A stretch of DNA of 42,521 nt, taken from Intrasporangium calvum (GTDB lineage: Bacteria > Actinomycetota > Actinomycetes > Actinomycetales > Dermatophilaceae). Numbering within the stretch: the stretch's first letter is position 1; the number at the start of each line of letters is the position of its first letter. Made by a program: the position numbers and the translations under genes. Positions 8,384-18,013 of the stretch are shown here, piece after piece. The stretch is taken from positions 1-42,521 of the forward strand of contig NZ_JAPFQL010000014.1 in assembly GCF_028446585.1 (NCBI RefSeq). Direction: 5' to 3'. The notes beneath the pieces are model-generated. The model saw only the letters and a list, made by a program, of their open reading frames with translations, did no database searches and had not been told where the DNA came from.

Positions 8384-8463
8384 GCTGCATCTTCCTCGCT
8401 CAGGGGTCCAGCAGCAATGACGTACCCCGGCGACCCGCCGTGGTCACACTCCCCGGGGAGCCG

Positions 8464-8479
8464 GCCCAGCGGCATACGA
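8464..8479 (-). repeat. 16-bp dispersed repeat, copy 2 (one mismatch)
   Basis: GCCCAGCGGCATACGA on the plus strand, differing from the consensus only in the last base. It lies 1 bp beyond the stop codon of the ATP-grasp gene, and next to a 12-bp palindrome CTCCCCGGGGAG (8449-8460). Confidence 0.85.
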
Positions 8480-8480
8480 C

Positions 8481-9734
8481 CTAACCGACGGCGAGCCGGG
8501 ACTCCTCCTCACGGACCCAGAGCCCGATGAGGCCCTGGAAGTGGGCCATGAACAGCTCTCTCTCGTGCTCTGGATACGTTGTCTCGACGGTGCGACGGAG
8601 CATGCGGGTGAAGTCGTCGCTCTTGAACCACTCGAGGGCCGCCGCGTCCAGGTGCCCGAGGTGACGCGCGCACCACTGCTGGTAGGCCTCGGTCTCGAAG
8701 TGCTCATCCGCGAGGGCGAGGTAGGCGTCGAGCTTCCCCGCCTCGTTGAGGTCGTCGCGGTCGGCGATGTCGAAGTACCGGCGCGTCTGGAGGTCGACCG
8801 TGGCGCGCCGGCCGGTGACGAGGCAGTAGGCCGACCATCGGACGAGGGCCTTGATGGCCCAGGGGAAGTAGTAGTGCAAGGACGTCACGGCCACGTCGGG
8901 ACACGCGTTGGCGTAGTCGATCGGATAGACCTCGTCGCCCTTGACGAGCATCTCGCACGAGTTGAACTCCCAGCCGAACAGCGCATTGACGATCCGGCTG
9001 ATCGCTGCCGTCTCGTGGCCAGCACGAGGACTGAGGAACCCGTGGCTCACCGCATAGCGGTTGTGCATCGGCTCGTCCGGGCGGAAGTTCATCACCATCG
9101 TCTCGGGACCGATGGAGAGCGCGCGGGCGAAGACGTCGTAGTCGATCGTCGCCTGCAGGTGCATCAGCATCTCGCCGGACTCGTCGTAGGCCCGGACGAG
9201 GTCCTGCTCGTCGTCGATCCGGGAGACGCCGCGCCAGCCGCCCCCGTCGAAGGGCTTCATGTAGAGCGGGTAGCCGAGGTTGCCGGCGATCTGCTTGAGG
9301 TCGAACGGCCGGTTGTACTTGGCGCTCGTGTAGGCCCAGCGGACGTTGTCGACCGGGTTCTTGTAGGGCACGAGGATGGTGCGCGGCACCTTGAGCCCCA
9401 TCCGCATCAACGCGCAGTAGGCGCTGTGCTTCTCCATCGACTGGAAGGTGAAGGGGCTGTTGAGCAGGTAGGTGCCGTCGACCAGCGCGGCCTTCTTGAG
9501 CCACTCGCGCGGGTGGTAGTACCAGTGCGCCAGCCGGTCGATGACCAGCTCGGTCCGCACGGGCTGGCGCAGATCGAAGGGCTCGATGGTGAGCCGCTCG
9601 GACGTCAGCTCGTGGGTCACCCCGTCGTCGGTCGTGATGGGCCCGACGAGTCCGAGCAGCGCCTCGAAGGCGGTCGGCCAGTCCTCCTCAGCCCCGAGCA
9701 GCAGTCCGATGACGTGGGTGCGCGTGCCGGCCAT
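8481..9734 (-). CDS. ATP-grasp superfamily protein of unknown substrate
   Basis: 417 residues. The central part looks like an ATP-grasp fold: YPLYMKPFDGGGWRGV at 155-170 carries the ATP-binding lysine (K160) and the glycine-rich loop, and the later segment VYPIDYANACPDV supplies the acidic/Asn metal-binding strand. ATP-grasp enzymes ligate a carboxylate to an amine, thiol or other nucleophile. No biosynthetic partner lies nearby: the neighbours are a lipid kinase operon downstream and a LysM gene upstream, both separated by repeats or terminators. I cannot name the product. Confidence 0.65.
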   Translation of the reverse strand: MAGTRTHVIGLLLGAEEDWPTAFEALLGLVGPITTDDGVTHELTSERLTIEPFDLRQPVRTELVIDRLAHWYYHPREWLKKAALVDGTYLLNSPFTFQSMEKHSAYCALMRMGLKVPRTILVPYKNPVDNVRWAYTSAKYNRPFDLKQIAGNLGYPLYMKPFDGGGWRGVSRIDDEQDLVRAYDESGEMLMHLQATIDYDVFARALSIGPETMVMNFRPDEPMHNRYAVSHGFLSPRAGHETAAISRIVNALFGWEFNSCEMLVKGDEVYPIDYANACPDVAVTSLHYYFPWAIKALVRWSAYCLVTGRRATVDLQTRRYFDIADRDDLNEAGKLDAYLALADEHFETEAYQQWCARHLGHLDAAALEWFKSDDFTRMLRRTVETTYPEHERELFMAHFQGLIGLWVREEESRLAVG

Positions 9735-9768
9735 GCCCCGATCCTCGCAGGGCTGTCAACAGATCGGG

Positions 9769-9784
9769 CCGTATGCCGCTGGGC
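9769..9784 (+). repeat. 16-bp dispersed repeat, copy 3 (exact)
   Basis: CCGTATGCCGCTGGGC, intergenic, 34 bp upstream of the ATP-grasp start and about 50 bp beyond the terminator of the LysM gene. Confidence 0.9.
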
Positions 9785-9836
9785 CGGTTGACGCCCGCAG
9801 CTGCCCCGGGTGCCGAGCTGGGTCCGGGAGCGAACG

Positions 9837-9869
9837 ACCGAGGGCCCGGCCGGTGGCCGGGCCCTCGGT
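9837..9869 (-). terminator. Terminator hairpin of LysM gene
   Basis: Perfect 15-bp GC-rich stem (9837-9851 with 9855-9869) and a GGT loop, 34 bp beyond the LysM stop codon in the direction of its transcription. Confidence 0.85.
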
Positions 9870-9903
9870 GGCAGTGGAGGGATGGTCTGGTGCAGGAGGA
9901 CGC

Positions 9904-10386
9904 TCAGTCCTCCGGGATGATGAAGGTCTGGCCCGGGAAGATCAGGTCCGGGTTCTTGATGTGGTTGATCCGAGCGATCTCGCGCCAGGAGACGCCGTAG
10001 CGCTCGCCGATCTCGCTCAGCGTGTCGCCCTTCTTGACCGTGTACTTGCGGTGCTTGGGCTCGTCGCGCTTGGCAGCGGGCTTCGGAGCCGGCTTCTCCG
10101 CCGGCTTGACCGCCTCGGGCGTGGCCTGCGGCGCCGGCTTGCCGGAGCGGGCAGCCGCCTCGTCCGCGGCGGCCTTGGCCTCCTCGGCCTTCTGCTTGGC
10201 CACGGCGGCAGCAGCGTCGGCCTCCTTCTTGGCCTGCGCAGCCTTCTCGGCGGACTCGGTCCTGGCCTTCTCCTCGGCCTCCTTGGCCTTGGCAGCGGCC
10301 TCGTCGGCGGCCTTCTTGGCCTCCTCGACGGCGTTGTCGTCGTCGTCGATACCGAGGGCGTCCTTCAGACTGTCCAGAAATCCCAT
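9904..10386 (-). CDS. LysM-domain protein with alanine-rich helical region
   Basis: 160 residues: a short N-terminus (MGFLDSLKDALGI), an alanine/lysine/glutamate-rich stretch at about 20-85 likely to be a long helix or coiled coil, a Pro/Ala linker, and a C-terminal LysM domain at about 113-158 with YTVKKGDTLSEIGERYGVSW. No signal peptide or membrane helix is visible, so the protein is either cytoplasmic (as some small LysM proteins are) or exported by another route. AGAGG before the ATG at 10386 fixes this start. A TAGCGT box at 10446-10441 could be its -10. Confidence 0.8.
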   Translation of the reverse strand: MGFLDSLKDALGIDDDDNAVEEAKKAADEAAAKAKEAEEKARTESAEKAAQAKKEADAAAAVAKQKAEEAKAAADEAAARSGKPAPQATPEAVKPAEKPAPKPAAKRDEPKHRKYTVKKGDTLSEIGERYGVSWREIARINHIKNPDLIFPGQTFIIPED

Positions 10387-10533
10387 GGGGGTCCTCTCAT
10401 CTGCTCGCACGCGGGCCGGTTGCCACGGCGCTGGCCTTTGACGCTATCCGCATCAGCAGACGGAAGGGGACTTGGGGTGGGACGATTTGCTCCACCAGCA
10501 CAGATCGGGCTGCGTTGGGGCCGACGTGGGCAG

Positions 10534-11052
10534 TCAGGACGAGAGCGTGGCGACCCGGGCGCGACGGGTGATGTCGGCACAGTCGAGGCAGACGTCCTCC
10601 GGGACCAGCCCGAGCCGCATCAGCTGGCCGAAGAGGACACACCCGACACAGAGGCCCAGGACCGACTCCAGGGCCGGGAAGACCACCATCACGACGGTGA
10701 TCGCCACCACGGCCACGAGCGCACTGCCCGACCCGGTCGACGCGTGGAACAGCCACAGTGCAGTCGCGGCGACGGTGAGAACCGCACCGATCGAGGCGGC
10801 GAACCGCTTCGGCGCACCCGCAGTCGGGCGCTTGGGGGCCGAGACGCGGGGCCGGACCCACCCCTGCACGAGCCGGGCGATCGGGCTCACCTGCGGGCCG
10901 ATGACGGCGCGGAGCGTGAAGTCGATCGCGAGCACGGAGAGGAGCCACCACTGCTGCGTCGCCAGGGTCACGGTCGTGAGGACGAGGACCACCCCGGCGA
11001 TGAGCCGGACCGTGACCTCGTCCACGACCGACGGGAAGCGCGAGAAAGTCAT
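10534..11052 (-). CDS. DUF4395 membrane protein
   Basis: 172 residues: a start with FPSVVDEVTVRLIAGV typical of DUF4395, two hydrophobic hairpins, and cysteine pairs CVGC and CLDC near the C-terminus. DUF4395 proteins have no proven function but are often found beside thiol or sulfur-transfer genes, which fits the conserved cysteines. Directly upstream is an AT-rich palindrome overlapping a possible -10. No thiol enzyme is next to it here. Confidence 0.72.
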   Translation of the reverse strand: MTFSRFPSVVDEVTVRLIAGVVLVLTTVTLATQQWWLLSVLAIDFTLRAVIGPQVSPIARLVQGWVRPRVSAPKRPTAGAPKRFAASIGAVLTVAATALWLFHASTGSGSALVAVVAITVVMVVFPALESVLGLCVGCVLFGQLMRLGLVPEDVCLDCADITRRARVATLSS

Positions 11053-11056
11053 GCCT

Positions 11057-11075
11057 CATTATGCGTTGCATAATG
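11057..11075. promoter_or_regulatory. AT-rich palindrome at DUF4395 promoter
   Basis: CATTATGC (11057-11064) and GCATAATG (11068-11075) are perfect half-sites 3 bp apart, standing out in GC-rich surroundings. Read on the minus strand, CATAAT ends 5 nt before the ATG at 11052, so the palindrome probably covers the -10 of a leaderless transcript. Which regulator binds is unknown. Confidence 0.5.
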
Positions 11076-11080
11076 GCGAC

Positions 11081-11896
11081 TTATGAAATGCGTCCCGCTC
11101 TGCGGACGCTGGACGACGGCGCCCACCGCCAGGCCGGCTCCCCGCTCGGCCCGCGGTGCTCGAGCACGTGGAAACCGAGGTCGATGAGCAGCTTCCCGCT
11201 CATCAGCAGAGTGACCGCCGACAGGCCGACGGCCGCTGCCTCCGTCGGCCCACCCATGAGGAGGAAGCCACCGATGACCGTGATGTGCAGGGCCAGCATC
11301 CGCGGGTACGGAGCGACCATCGCCCAGTCGGCGGTCGCCCGCGTCCGTTCCTGACGCCCGAACCAGTGCAGCCCGAGCGAGAGCGCGTGACTGAAGAGGA
11401 TCAGGGCCGCAGCAGCGACCCAGTCGAGCGCCCGACCCTGCAGGCCGACCTGCGCGATCAGGACTCCGGACAGCACGCCGTGGATCGCGGTGAAGGCACC
11501 GAAGCGCAGGGCGAACAACCGGGCCCGTCCCCGGTCACCGGTCACCCACGATCGGGCCCGGCTCGCATGGGCAGGATCCCGGACGGTCAGGAGGCGGACC
11601 ATGGTCGTGAACCAGACGACGACGTTCTCGAACCAGTAGATGAGGAGCGCGTCCCCCACTCCGAAACGGCCCTCGTAGACCGCCCAGAGGGGAAGGAGAT
11701 TCGCGAGGACGAGCACGACCGCGCTGAGCAGGCGCGACGCGGACGCCGGCAGTCGCCGCCCGAGCCGCACCATGAGCTCCACACCGAGGATCCGCAGGAG
11801 GAGGGCCACGGCCAGCCATGCTGCCACAGCCACGGACTCTCGGCGCGGCGAGCCTTCACCGGTCAGCCGGTGTCCCACGGCGACGAGCAGGACCAT
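11081..11896 (-). CDS. Multi-pass membrane protein, DUF6498-like
   Basis: 271 residues with about six hydrophobic segments. The segments LLIYWFENVVVW, a central AIHGVLSGVLI and the C-terminal PRMLALHITVIGGFLLMGG resemble the DUF6498 family of uncharacterised membrane proteins. No catalytic motif is recognised. It ends 28 bp upstream of the DUF4395 gene on the same strand, so the two could be cotranscribed, although the palindrome between them argues for a separate promoter. The start lies next to short direct repeats. Confidence 0.6.
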   Translation of the reverse strand: MVLLVAVGHRLTGEGSPRRESVAVAAWLAVALLLRILGVELMVRLGRRLPASASRLLSAVVLVLANLLPLWAVYEGRFGVGDALLIYWFENVVVWFTTMVRLLTVRDPAHASRARSWVTGDRGRARLFALRFGAFTAIHGVLSGVLIAQVGLQGRALDWVAAAALILFSHALSLGLHWFGRQERTRATADWAMVAPYPRMLALHITVIGGFLLMGGPTEAAAVGLSAVTLLMSGKLLIDLGFHVLEHRGPSGEPAWRWAPSSSVRRAGRIS

Positions 11897-11940
11897 CAGG
11901 GAACACCGAGCAGGAACACCAGCAGGACCACCGAGCAGGA
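11885..11940. repeat. Short degenerate tandem repeat
   Basis: GAGCAGGA occurs three times (11885-11892, 11908-11915, 11933-11940) within a ~24-bp degenerate unit resembling CACCGAGCAGGAAC. It overlaps the 5' end of the membrane-protein gene and the gap before it. Confidence 0.5.
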
Positions 11941-11959
11941 ACGCGGAGCCGCTGGAAAC

Positions 11960-12007
11960 GTCTCGGTGGTCGTGTCGTCAAGCCTGCTTCGACACGACCA
12001 CCGAGAC
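11960..12007 (-). terminator. Terminator hairpin of the opp operon
   Basis: Perfect 18-bp stem, GTCTCGGTGGTCGTGTCG (11960-11977) with its complement at 11990-12007, and a 12-nt loop, 25 bp beyond the oppF stop in the direction of transcription. Confidence 0.8.
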
Positions 12008-12032
12008 TGAGTCTGATCAGTTCACCGACGCC

Positions 12033-13060
<1,028 letters not shown>

Positions 13061-13064
<4 letters not shown>

Positions 13065-14107
13065 GACTCGATGACCTCCCTCCAGTAGTGGCAGGCCGCG
13101 ACCCGGTTGACGTCGACGTCATAGTGCGGCGGCTCCGGCGGAACCTTGCAGTTGTCCTTGGCATAGCGGCACCGCGGGTGGAACGCACAGCCGGGCGGGA
13201 TGTTCGTCAGCACGGGCGGCAGGCCCTTGATGACGGCGAGCTCCTGCCCCTTGAGGTCGACGCGCGGGATCGACTCCAGCAGCGCCTTCGTGTAGGGGTG
13301 CGCGGGCCTCGCGTAGATGTCCGCGACCGGGGCGTCCTCGACGACCCGACCGGCATACATCACCGAGATCGAGTCGGCGACGTCCGCCACGACACCCATG
13401 TCGTGGGTGATCAGGATCAGGCTCATGTTGTGCTCGCGCTGGAGCTCGGACAACAGACCCATGACCTGCGCCTGGACGGTGACGTCGAGGGCCGTGGTCG
13501 GCTCGTCGGCGATGAGGATCTCCGGCTCCAGGGCCAGCGCCATCGCGATCATCACGCGCTGGCGCATACCGCCCGAGAACTGGTGCGGGAAGTCGTTGAC
13601 CCGCTGCTTCGCGGCCGGGATCTTCACCATGTCCAGCAGCTCGATGGCCTTGGCCTTCGACGCCTGACGCGACATGCCACGGTGCTTCCGGAAGAGCTCA
13701 CCGAGCTGGAACCCGACCGTGAAGACGGGGTTCAGCGCCGAGAGCGCATCCTGGAAGATCATCGCGATGTGGTTGGCCCGGACTCGACGACGGTCCTCGT
13801 CGGACAGCTTGAGCAGGTCGACGCCGCGGTAGAGGATCTCGCCGTGCGTGATCTTTGCCGGAGGGCTGTCGAGAATGCCCATGATGGCCTGCGCCGTCAC
13901 ACTCTTGCCTGATCCGGACTCACCGAGGATCGCTCGGGTCTCGCCCTGGCTGAGCACGAAGTTCATGCCGTTGACGGCGTGGGCCTCCCCGCTCGTCGTG
14001 TGGAACTCGACGTGCAGGTTGCGCACCTCGAGCGGCGGGGCAGTCATGTCGAGCTGGCTGAGGAACCGCGCAGTCGACGGGGACTTGACGGGGGCTTCGG
14101 TGGTCAT
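13061..14107 (-). CDS. oppD: Peptide ABC transporter ATP-binding protein (OppD/DppD type)
   Basis: 348 residues with Walker A GESGSGKS (62-69), signature FSGGMRQR, Walker B EILIADEP and a C-terminal oligopeptide extension containing the cysteine pattern GCAFHPRC and NC. Start taken as the ATG at 14107, 4 nt after the oppC stop; an upstream in-frame ATG inside oppC adds 15 residues that look unrelated to the family. It forms a heterodimer with OppF at the cytoplasmic face of the permeases. Confidence 0.92.
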
Positions 14108-14111
14108 CCGG

Positions 14112-15038
14112 TCACCGCATCTTCGGGTCGAGGGCATCGCGCAGCGCATCACCCATGAGGATGAAGCTGAGCACGGTGCCGATGAGCAGAGTCGTGGGGA
14201 AGATCAGCAGCCACGGCGCCTCCAGGAAGTACACCTGGTGGTCGGTGATCATGATTCCCCAGGACTCCTCGGGCGGCTGGAGACCGACTCCGAGGAAGGT
14301 CAGCGTCGCCTCGGCGGCGACGAAGCTGCCGAGCGCGATGGTGGCCAGCACGGTCACCGGCGCGATGGCGTTGGGCAGGATGTGCCGCAGCATGATCCGG
14401 AGGTTGCCGGCACCCAGCGACCGCGCCGCGAGGACGTAGTCGAGGTTCTTCGCCGAGAGCACCGCACCGCGCATCACTCGGGCGATCGTCGTCCAGCCGA
14501 GGATGACGAGCACCATCGTGATCGTCAGGATGTTCTGCACCTTGACGACCGTGAGGAAGACGAGCGCGCCCAGCAGGAACGGCAGCGAGAGGAAGATGTC
14601 GACGACGCGAGAGATGATCGTGTCGACCCAGCCTCCGTAGAAGCCGGCGAGCAGGCCGAGGGTGCCCCCGATGAGGACGATCCCGACGGTTGCCCCGATG
14701 GCGATCGACAACGACGGCTGTGCTCCGTAGATGGCGTGAGAGTAGTAGTCACAGCCGAGGATGTTGAAGCCGAAGGGGTGGCCGTCCTGCGGAGGCTTCC
14801 GGCTCTGGCTGATGATGCAGTTGCGCGGGTCCTGGTCGGTCCACAGCCCGGGGAACAACGCCATCGAGCTCACCACGAGGATGTAGAGCGAGGAGATGAC
14901 GAAGATGGGGTTGCGAATCAGCTGCTTGCGAGCGTCGCTCCACAGGCTGGCCGTCCCGCCCGTCGCGCCGGCGCCTTCCGAGGAGGAGCTCTGGAGGGCA
15001 GGCTCGTCCGAGGTGGCGGATGGGATTAGGTCACTCAT
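14112..15038 (-). CDS. oppC: Peptide ABC transporter permease (OppC/DppC type)
   Basis: 308 residues from the ATG at 15038, which follows GGAG at suitable distance and the oppB stop by 13 bp. A hydrophilic serine-rich N-terminus of ~35 residues precedes an N-terminal helix, a periplasmic loop (GFNILGCDYYSHAIYGAQPS) and five more helices. The permease EAA loop ARSLGAGNLRIMLRHILPN, contacting the ATPase, is present. It pairs with OppB to form the import channel. Confidence 0.91.
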   Translation of the reverse strand: MSDLIPSATSDEPALQSSSSEGAGATGGTASLWSDARKQLIRNPIFVISSLYILVVSSMALFPGLWTDQDPRNCIISQSRKPPQDGHPFGFNILGCDYYSHAIYGAQPSLSIAIGATVGIVLIGGTLGLLAGFYGGWVDTIISRVVDIFLSLPFLLGALVFLTVVKVQNILTITMVLVILGWTTIARVMRGAVLSAKNLDYVLAARSLGAGNLRIMLRHILPNAIAPVTVLATIALGSFVAAEATLTFLGVGLQPPEESWGIMITDHQVYFLEAPWLLIFPTTLLIGTVLSFILMGDALRDALDPKMR

Positions 15039-15051
15039 GTTGTTCTCCGCC

Positions 15052-16062
15052 TCACTCGTATCGGATGCGTGGGTCGAGGACGGCATACAAGATGTCGACC
15101 AGCAGGTTGGCGACCAGGAAGATCAGCGCTGCGAGCGTGACGATGCCGATGACGACGCTGGCATCGCCGGTTCGTGCGCTCTGCGCCGCGACCCGGCCGA
15201 TGCCGGGCACGTTGAAGATCGTCTCGGTCACCACGGCGCCACCCATCAGGACACCCAGGTCGACACCGAGTGAGGTGACGACGGGAATGAGGGAGTTGCG
15301 CAGGGTGTGCACGCCGGTGATCCGGCGCGGCATCAGGCCCTTGGCGCGTGCGGTCCGGACGTAGTCGGCGCGCACGTTCTCGACCATGCTCGTGCGGGTC
15401 AGTCGGGCCGTGACGGCCAGGCTGGTCGCTCCGAGCACGAGGCCGGGGATGAAGAGGCTGGCCCATGGATAGTCGGGCTTGTACCCGGCTGCGAGGAAGC
15501 CTCTGGAGATGATCTCGGGGAAGTTCGGATCGGCCCGGAGCTGGTTGCCGAACTTCACCGCGACGAACTCGCGGATGACGATGCCGAGCACGAAGATCGG
15601 CACCGCGATGATGAGGGTGGTCGAGATCTTGACGAAGTAGTCAAGGAAGCCACCGCTGCGCAGGCCGGCGAGGACGCCAGCCAGGATGCCGACGAACGCC
15701 TCGAAGACGAAGCCGATGAGGGCAATGCGGATGGTGTAGGGCAGTGCGGCGCCGATGATGTCGGTCACCTCGCGCTGACCCGTCAAGCTGATGCCGAAGT
15801 CCCACTGGGCGATGTTGACGAGGCGCTCACCGAAGAGGCCAATGCACGGGTTGCCCGTCTGGGTGAGACAGGGATCGTTCAAATTGAGGCGCTCCGAGAG
15901 CGCCGCCATCATGGCGGGCGTTGGCGTGCGGTCGCCGAACAACGCCCGGACCGGGTTACCGGTCAGCTGGATACCAAGGGATGTGAGGTAGTGCAGCAAG
16001 AACATCGTGCCGAGCACGGTCGGGATGAACTGAAGCACCCGCCGTATGACGTATCTCCCCAC
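15052..16062 (-). CDS. oppB: Peptide ABC transporter permease (OppB/DppB type)
   Basis: 336 residues, six membrane segments, starting with the family-typical MGRYVIRRVLQFIPTVLG. The external loop carries CLTQTGNPC, a small cysteine-bounded loop, and the EAA motif TARAKGLMPRRITGVHTLRN lies before the last helices. It forms the translocation path with OppC. A stem-loop separates it from the upstream oppA, probably lowering its expression relative to the binding protein. Confidence 0.92.
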   Translation of the reverse strand: MGRYVIRRVLQFIPTVLGTMFLLHYLTSLGIQLTGNPVRALFGDRTPTPAMMAALSERLNLNDPCLTQTGNPCIGLFGERLVNIAQWDFGISLTGQREVTDIIGAALPYTIRIALIGFVFEAFVGILAGVLAGLRSGGFLDYFVKISTTLIIAVPIFVLGIVIREFVAVKFGNQLRADPNFPEIISRGFLAAGYKPDYPWASLFIPGLVLGATSLAVTARLTRTSMVENVRADYVRTARAKGLMPRRITGVHTLRNSLIPVVTSLGVDLGVLMGGAVVTETIFNVPGIGRVAAQSARTGDASVVIGIVTLAALIFLVANLLVDILYAVLDPRIRYE

Positions 16063-16085
16063 GGTGGGGTCTCCTATCGACGTGC

Positions 16086-16125
16086 GGTGGCGGCGACGAC
16101 CCTACTCCGGGTCGCCGCCGCCACC
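16086..16125 (-). terminator. Intercistronic stem-loop between oppA and oppB
   Basis: 17-bp stem with one mismatch (16086-16102 with 16109-16125) and a 6-nt loop, within the operon. It likely acts as a partial terminator or as an mRNA 3'-end stabiliser for oppA. Confidence 0.6.
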
Positions 16126-16159
16126 AAGTCTGGATCTGGTTAGCTGATTGGGGCGGGGA

Positions 16160-17824
16160 TCACTTCTGCTTCAGCGTGATCTTGCCGTACTCAACGTCCG
16201 AGATCTTGTTGAAGACGAACTTGTCGACGTTGGTGCTGTAGAGCGCCGCAACCTTGCCGAACCACATCGGGATGACAGGCATGTCCTCGCCGAGGATGTC
16301 CTCAGCAGCCTGGTACTTCGCGATGGCCTCCTCGACGCTCGCCGCCGAGTCGCCCTCGGTGATGAGCTTGTCGAACTCGGGGTTGGTGTAGGTGGAGTTG
16401 TTGCTCGAGCCACCGGTGCCGTAGAGGGGCTTGAGGTAGGTCTCGATGACCGGGTAGTCCGGGCCCCAGCCGAGGCGGAACGGGCCGGTGAACTTCTTGG
16501 CGTCAGCCGTGGCGAGGTACTCCGGGAACTGGAGGTTCACGCGGATCTCGTAGTCGATGCCAAGGGCGGCCTTGATCTGGTCGCCGACAGCCTGCAGCCA
16601 CTTCTCGTGACCGACACCGGCGTTGCCCCAGAGGACGAGCTTGTCGCCCTTCCAGCCGCCGGCCTCGTCGAGAAGCTGCTTGGCCTTGGCCGGGTCCGCC
16701 TTGCAGTACTGGCAGACGTCCGGACGGAAGCCGTCGAAGGTCGGGGAGACGAAGCCCGTGGCGGCGGTGAAGCGACCGTCGAACACGGCGTCGATGATCG
16801 GCTGCCGGTCGATGCTCAGGGCGAGAGCCTGGCGGACACGCTTGTCCTTGAACTCGTCCCTGTAGAGCGGCAGACCGACGTAGGTGAACGTGTCGCCCGG
16901 GGCCTCGAACAGCGTGTCGCCGTACTGAGCCTTGGCCTCCTTGTAGCGAGCGGAGGGGACGGCTTCCATGACGTCGATCTCGCCCGCCTGGTAGGCGGCG
17001 TAGCCGGCGTTGTCGTCAGCGAAGATCCGGTAGGACAGCTTGTCAGCCATCGCGTCGTTCGCGTCGCCCTTCCACGTGTCACTGCGGACGAGCGTGATGC
17101 CGACGTTGTGCTCCCAGGCGCCCTCGATCTTGTAGGGGCCGTTGCCGATCGGCGTCTCGTTGCAGGCCTTCGTGTCCTTGAGGCACGCGTCGGCCATCGG
17201 GAAGAAGCCGGAGTAACCCATCGTCACCGGGAAGCCAGCGAACGGGTCCTTCAGCTCGACGGTGAACTCGGTGTCGCTGACCTTCTTGAGGCCGGAGAGC
17301 TCCTTGGCCTTGGGCTCGGGAGCCTCCTTCGGGCCGTCGCCGTCCGGGTCCGACGACGACATCTCGTCGATGCCGGCGATGCGGCTCATGAAGTAGGCGT
17401 TGTTCTGCGCGTTGGGCGAGTACGCGGCGTAGTTCCATGCACGGATGAACGCGTCTGCGTTGACCGGCTCACCGTTCTCGAACGTGTAGCCGGTCTTGAG
17501 CTTCACGGTCCAGTTCTTCTGGTCGCTCGACTCGATGGACTCGGCAAGGTCCATCTCGGCCTCACCGGTCTCGGCGTTGTACTTGACCAGACCGCGGTAC
17601 AGCTGGCGGATGACATTGATGGACGGCATGTCGTCGCCGGCCGTCGGAAGCAAGAACGCGGGCTCAGTGGCGTAGATCCGAAGGTCGCCACCCTTCTGAC
17701 CGGCCGCGGCGCCGGCGCCACTCGTCTTCGTGTCGGTGGGCGTTTCGCTGCTGCTGCACGCCGCCACCGCCAACATCGTCATTGCGGTTGCGACCGCGAT
17801 AGTCGCGGACCTGCGAACCTTCAT
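16160..17824 (-). CDS. oppA: Peptide-binding lipoprotein of ABC transporter (SBP family 5)
   Basis: 554 residues. The N-terminus is a lipoprotein signal with lipobox AVAAC, cysteine 23, so the mature protein is anchored to the outer membrane face. The rest is a family 5 substrate-binding protein (VKLKTGYTFENGEPVNADAF region; FGKVAALYS near the end). It captures peptides or a similar solute and hands them to OppBC. AAGGAGGAG before the ATG at 17824 is an excellent ribosome site. An acidic segment (SSDPDGDGPKEAPEPKAKE) looks like a surface loop. Specificity for peptide over nickel or sugar is inferred from the five-gene set. Confidence 0.92.
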   Translation of the reverse strand: MKVRRSATIAVATAMTMLAVAACSSSETPTDTKTSGAGAAAGQKGGDLRIYATEPAFLLPTAGDDMPSINVIRQLYRGLVKYNAETGEAEMDLAESIESSDQKNWTVKLKTGYTFENGEPVNADAFIRAWNYAAYSPNAQNNAYFMSRIAGIDEMSSSDPDGDGPKEAPEPKAKELSGLKKVSDTEFTVELKDPFAGFPVTMGYSGFFPMADACLKDTKACNETPIGNGPYKIEGAWEHNVGITLVRSDTWKGDANDAMADKLSYRIFADDNAGYAAYQAGEIDVMEAVPSARYKEAKAQYGDTLFEAPGDTFTYVGLPLYRDEFKDKRVRQALALSIDRQPIIDAVFDGRFTAATGFVSPTFDGFRPDVCQYCKADPAKAKQLLDEAGGWKGDKLVLWGNAGVGHEKWLQAVGDQIKAALGIDYEIRVNLQFPEYLATADAKKFTGPFRLGWGPDYPVIETYLKPLYGTGGSSNNSTYTNPEFDKLITEGDSAASVEEAIAKYQAAEDILGEDMPVIPMWFGKVAALYSTNVDKFVFNKISDVEYGKITLKQK

Positions 17825-17915
17825 CGGCTCCTCCTTGTGAAACCCCGGGGATATCTGGGGGTTGGGGGACACACTTGCACCCGATCCGGTGGCTGGCACA
17901 CCTCAGCCGCGTCCT

Positions 17916-17949
17916 GTTATGGAAGCGTTGTCAACCGGGTGTCCATAAC
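17916..17949. promoter_or_regulatory. Inverted repeat upstream of oppA and nfo
   Basis: GTTATGGA (17916-17923) and TCCATAAC (17942-17949) are perfect half-sites 18 bp apart; between them lies a second small palindrome GTTGTCAAC. The minus strand also carries a perfect TTGACA (17934-17929). The site is in the 202-bp divergent gap and is a candidate regulator site for the opp operon. I could not find a convincing matching -10. Confidence 0.4.
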
Positions 17950-18013
17950 GTGACCTCCCCCGAACGGCAGTAAGGGTCGCCTCCCCGGCTCCCCCGAGCG
18001 CGGCCGACGTATC

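Noticed and set aside
8449-8460. CTCCCCGGGGAG palindrome beside repeat copy 2
   Set aside because: A 12-bp GC palindrome is not rare at this base composition and not repeated at other copies.
13351-13366. CGGCATACAT in oppD and GGCATACAAG in oppB as partial repeat matches
   Set aside because: Only 8 bp match and the GCCCAG part is missing; treated as background.
16148-17953. A 601-codon open frame antisense to oppA
   Set aside because: Composition is a shadow of the lipoprotein gene, which has a signal peptide, lipobox and strong ribosome site.
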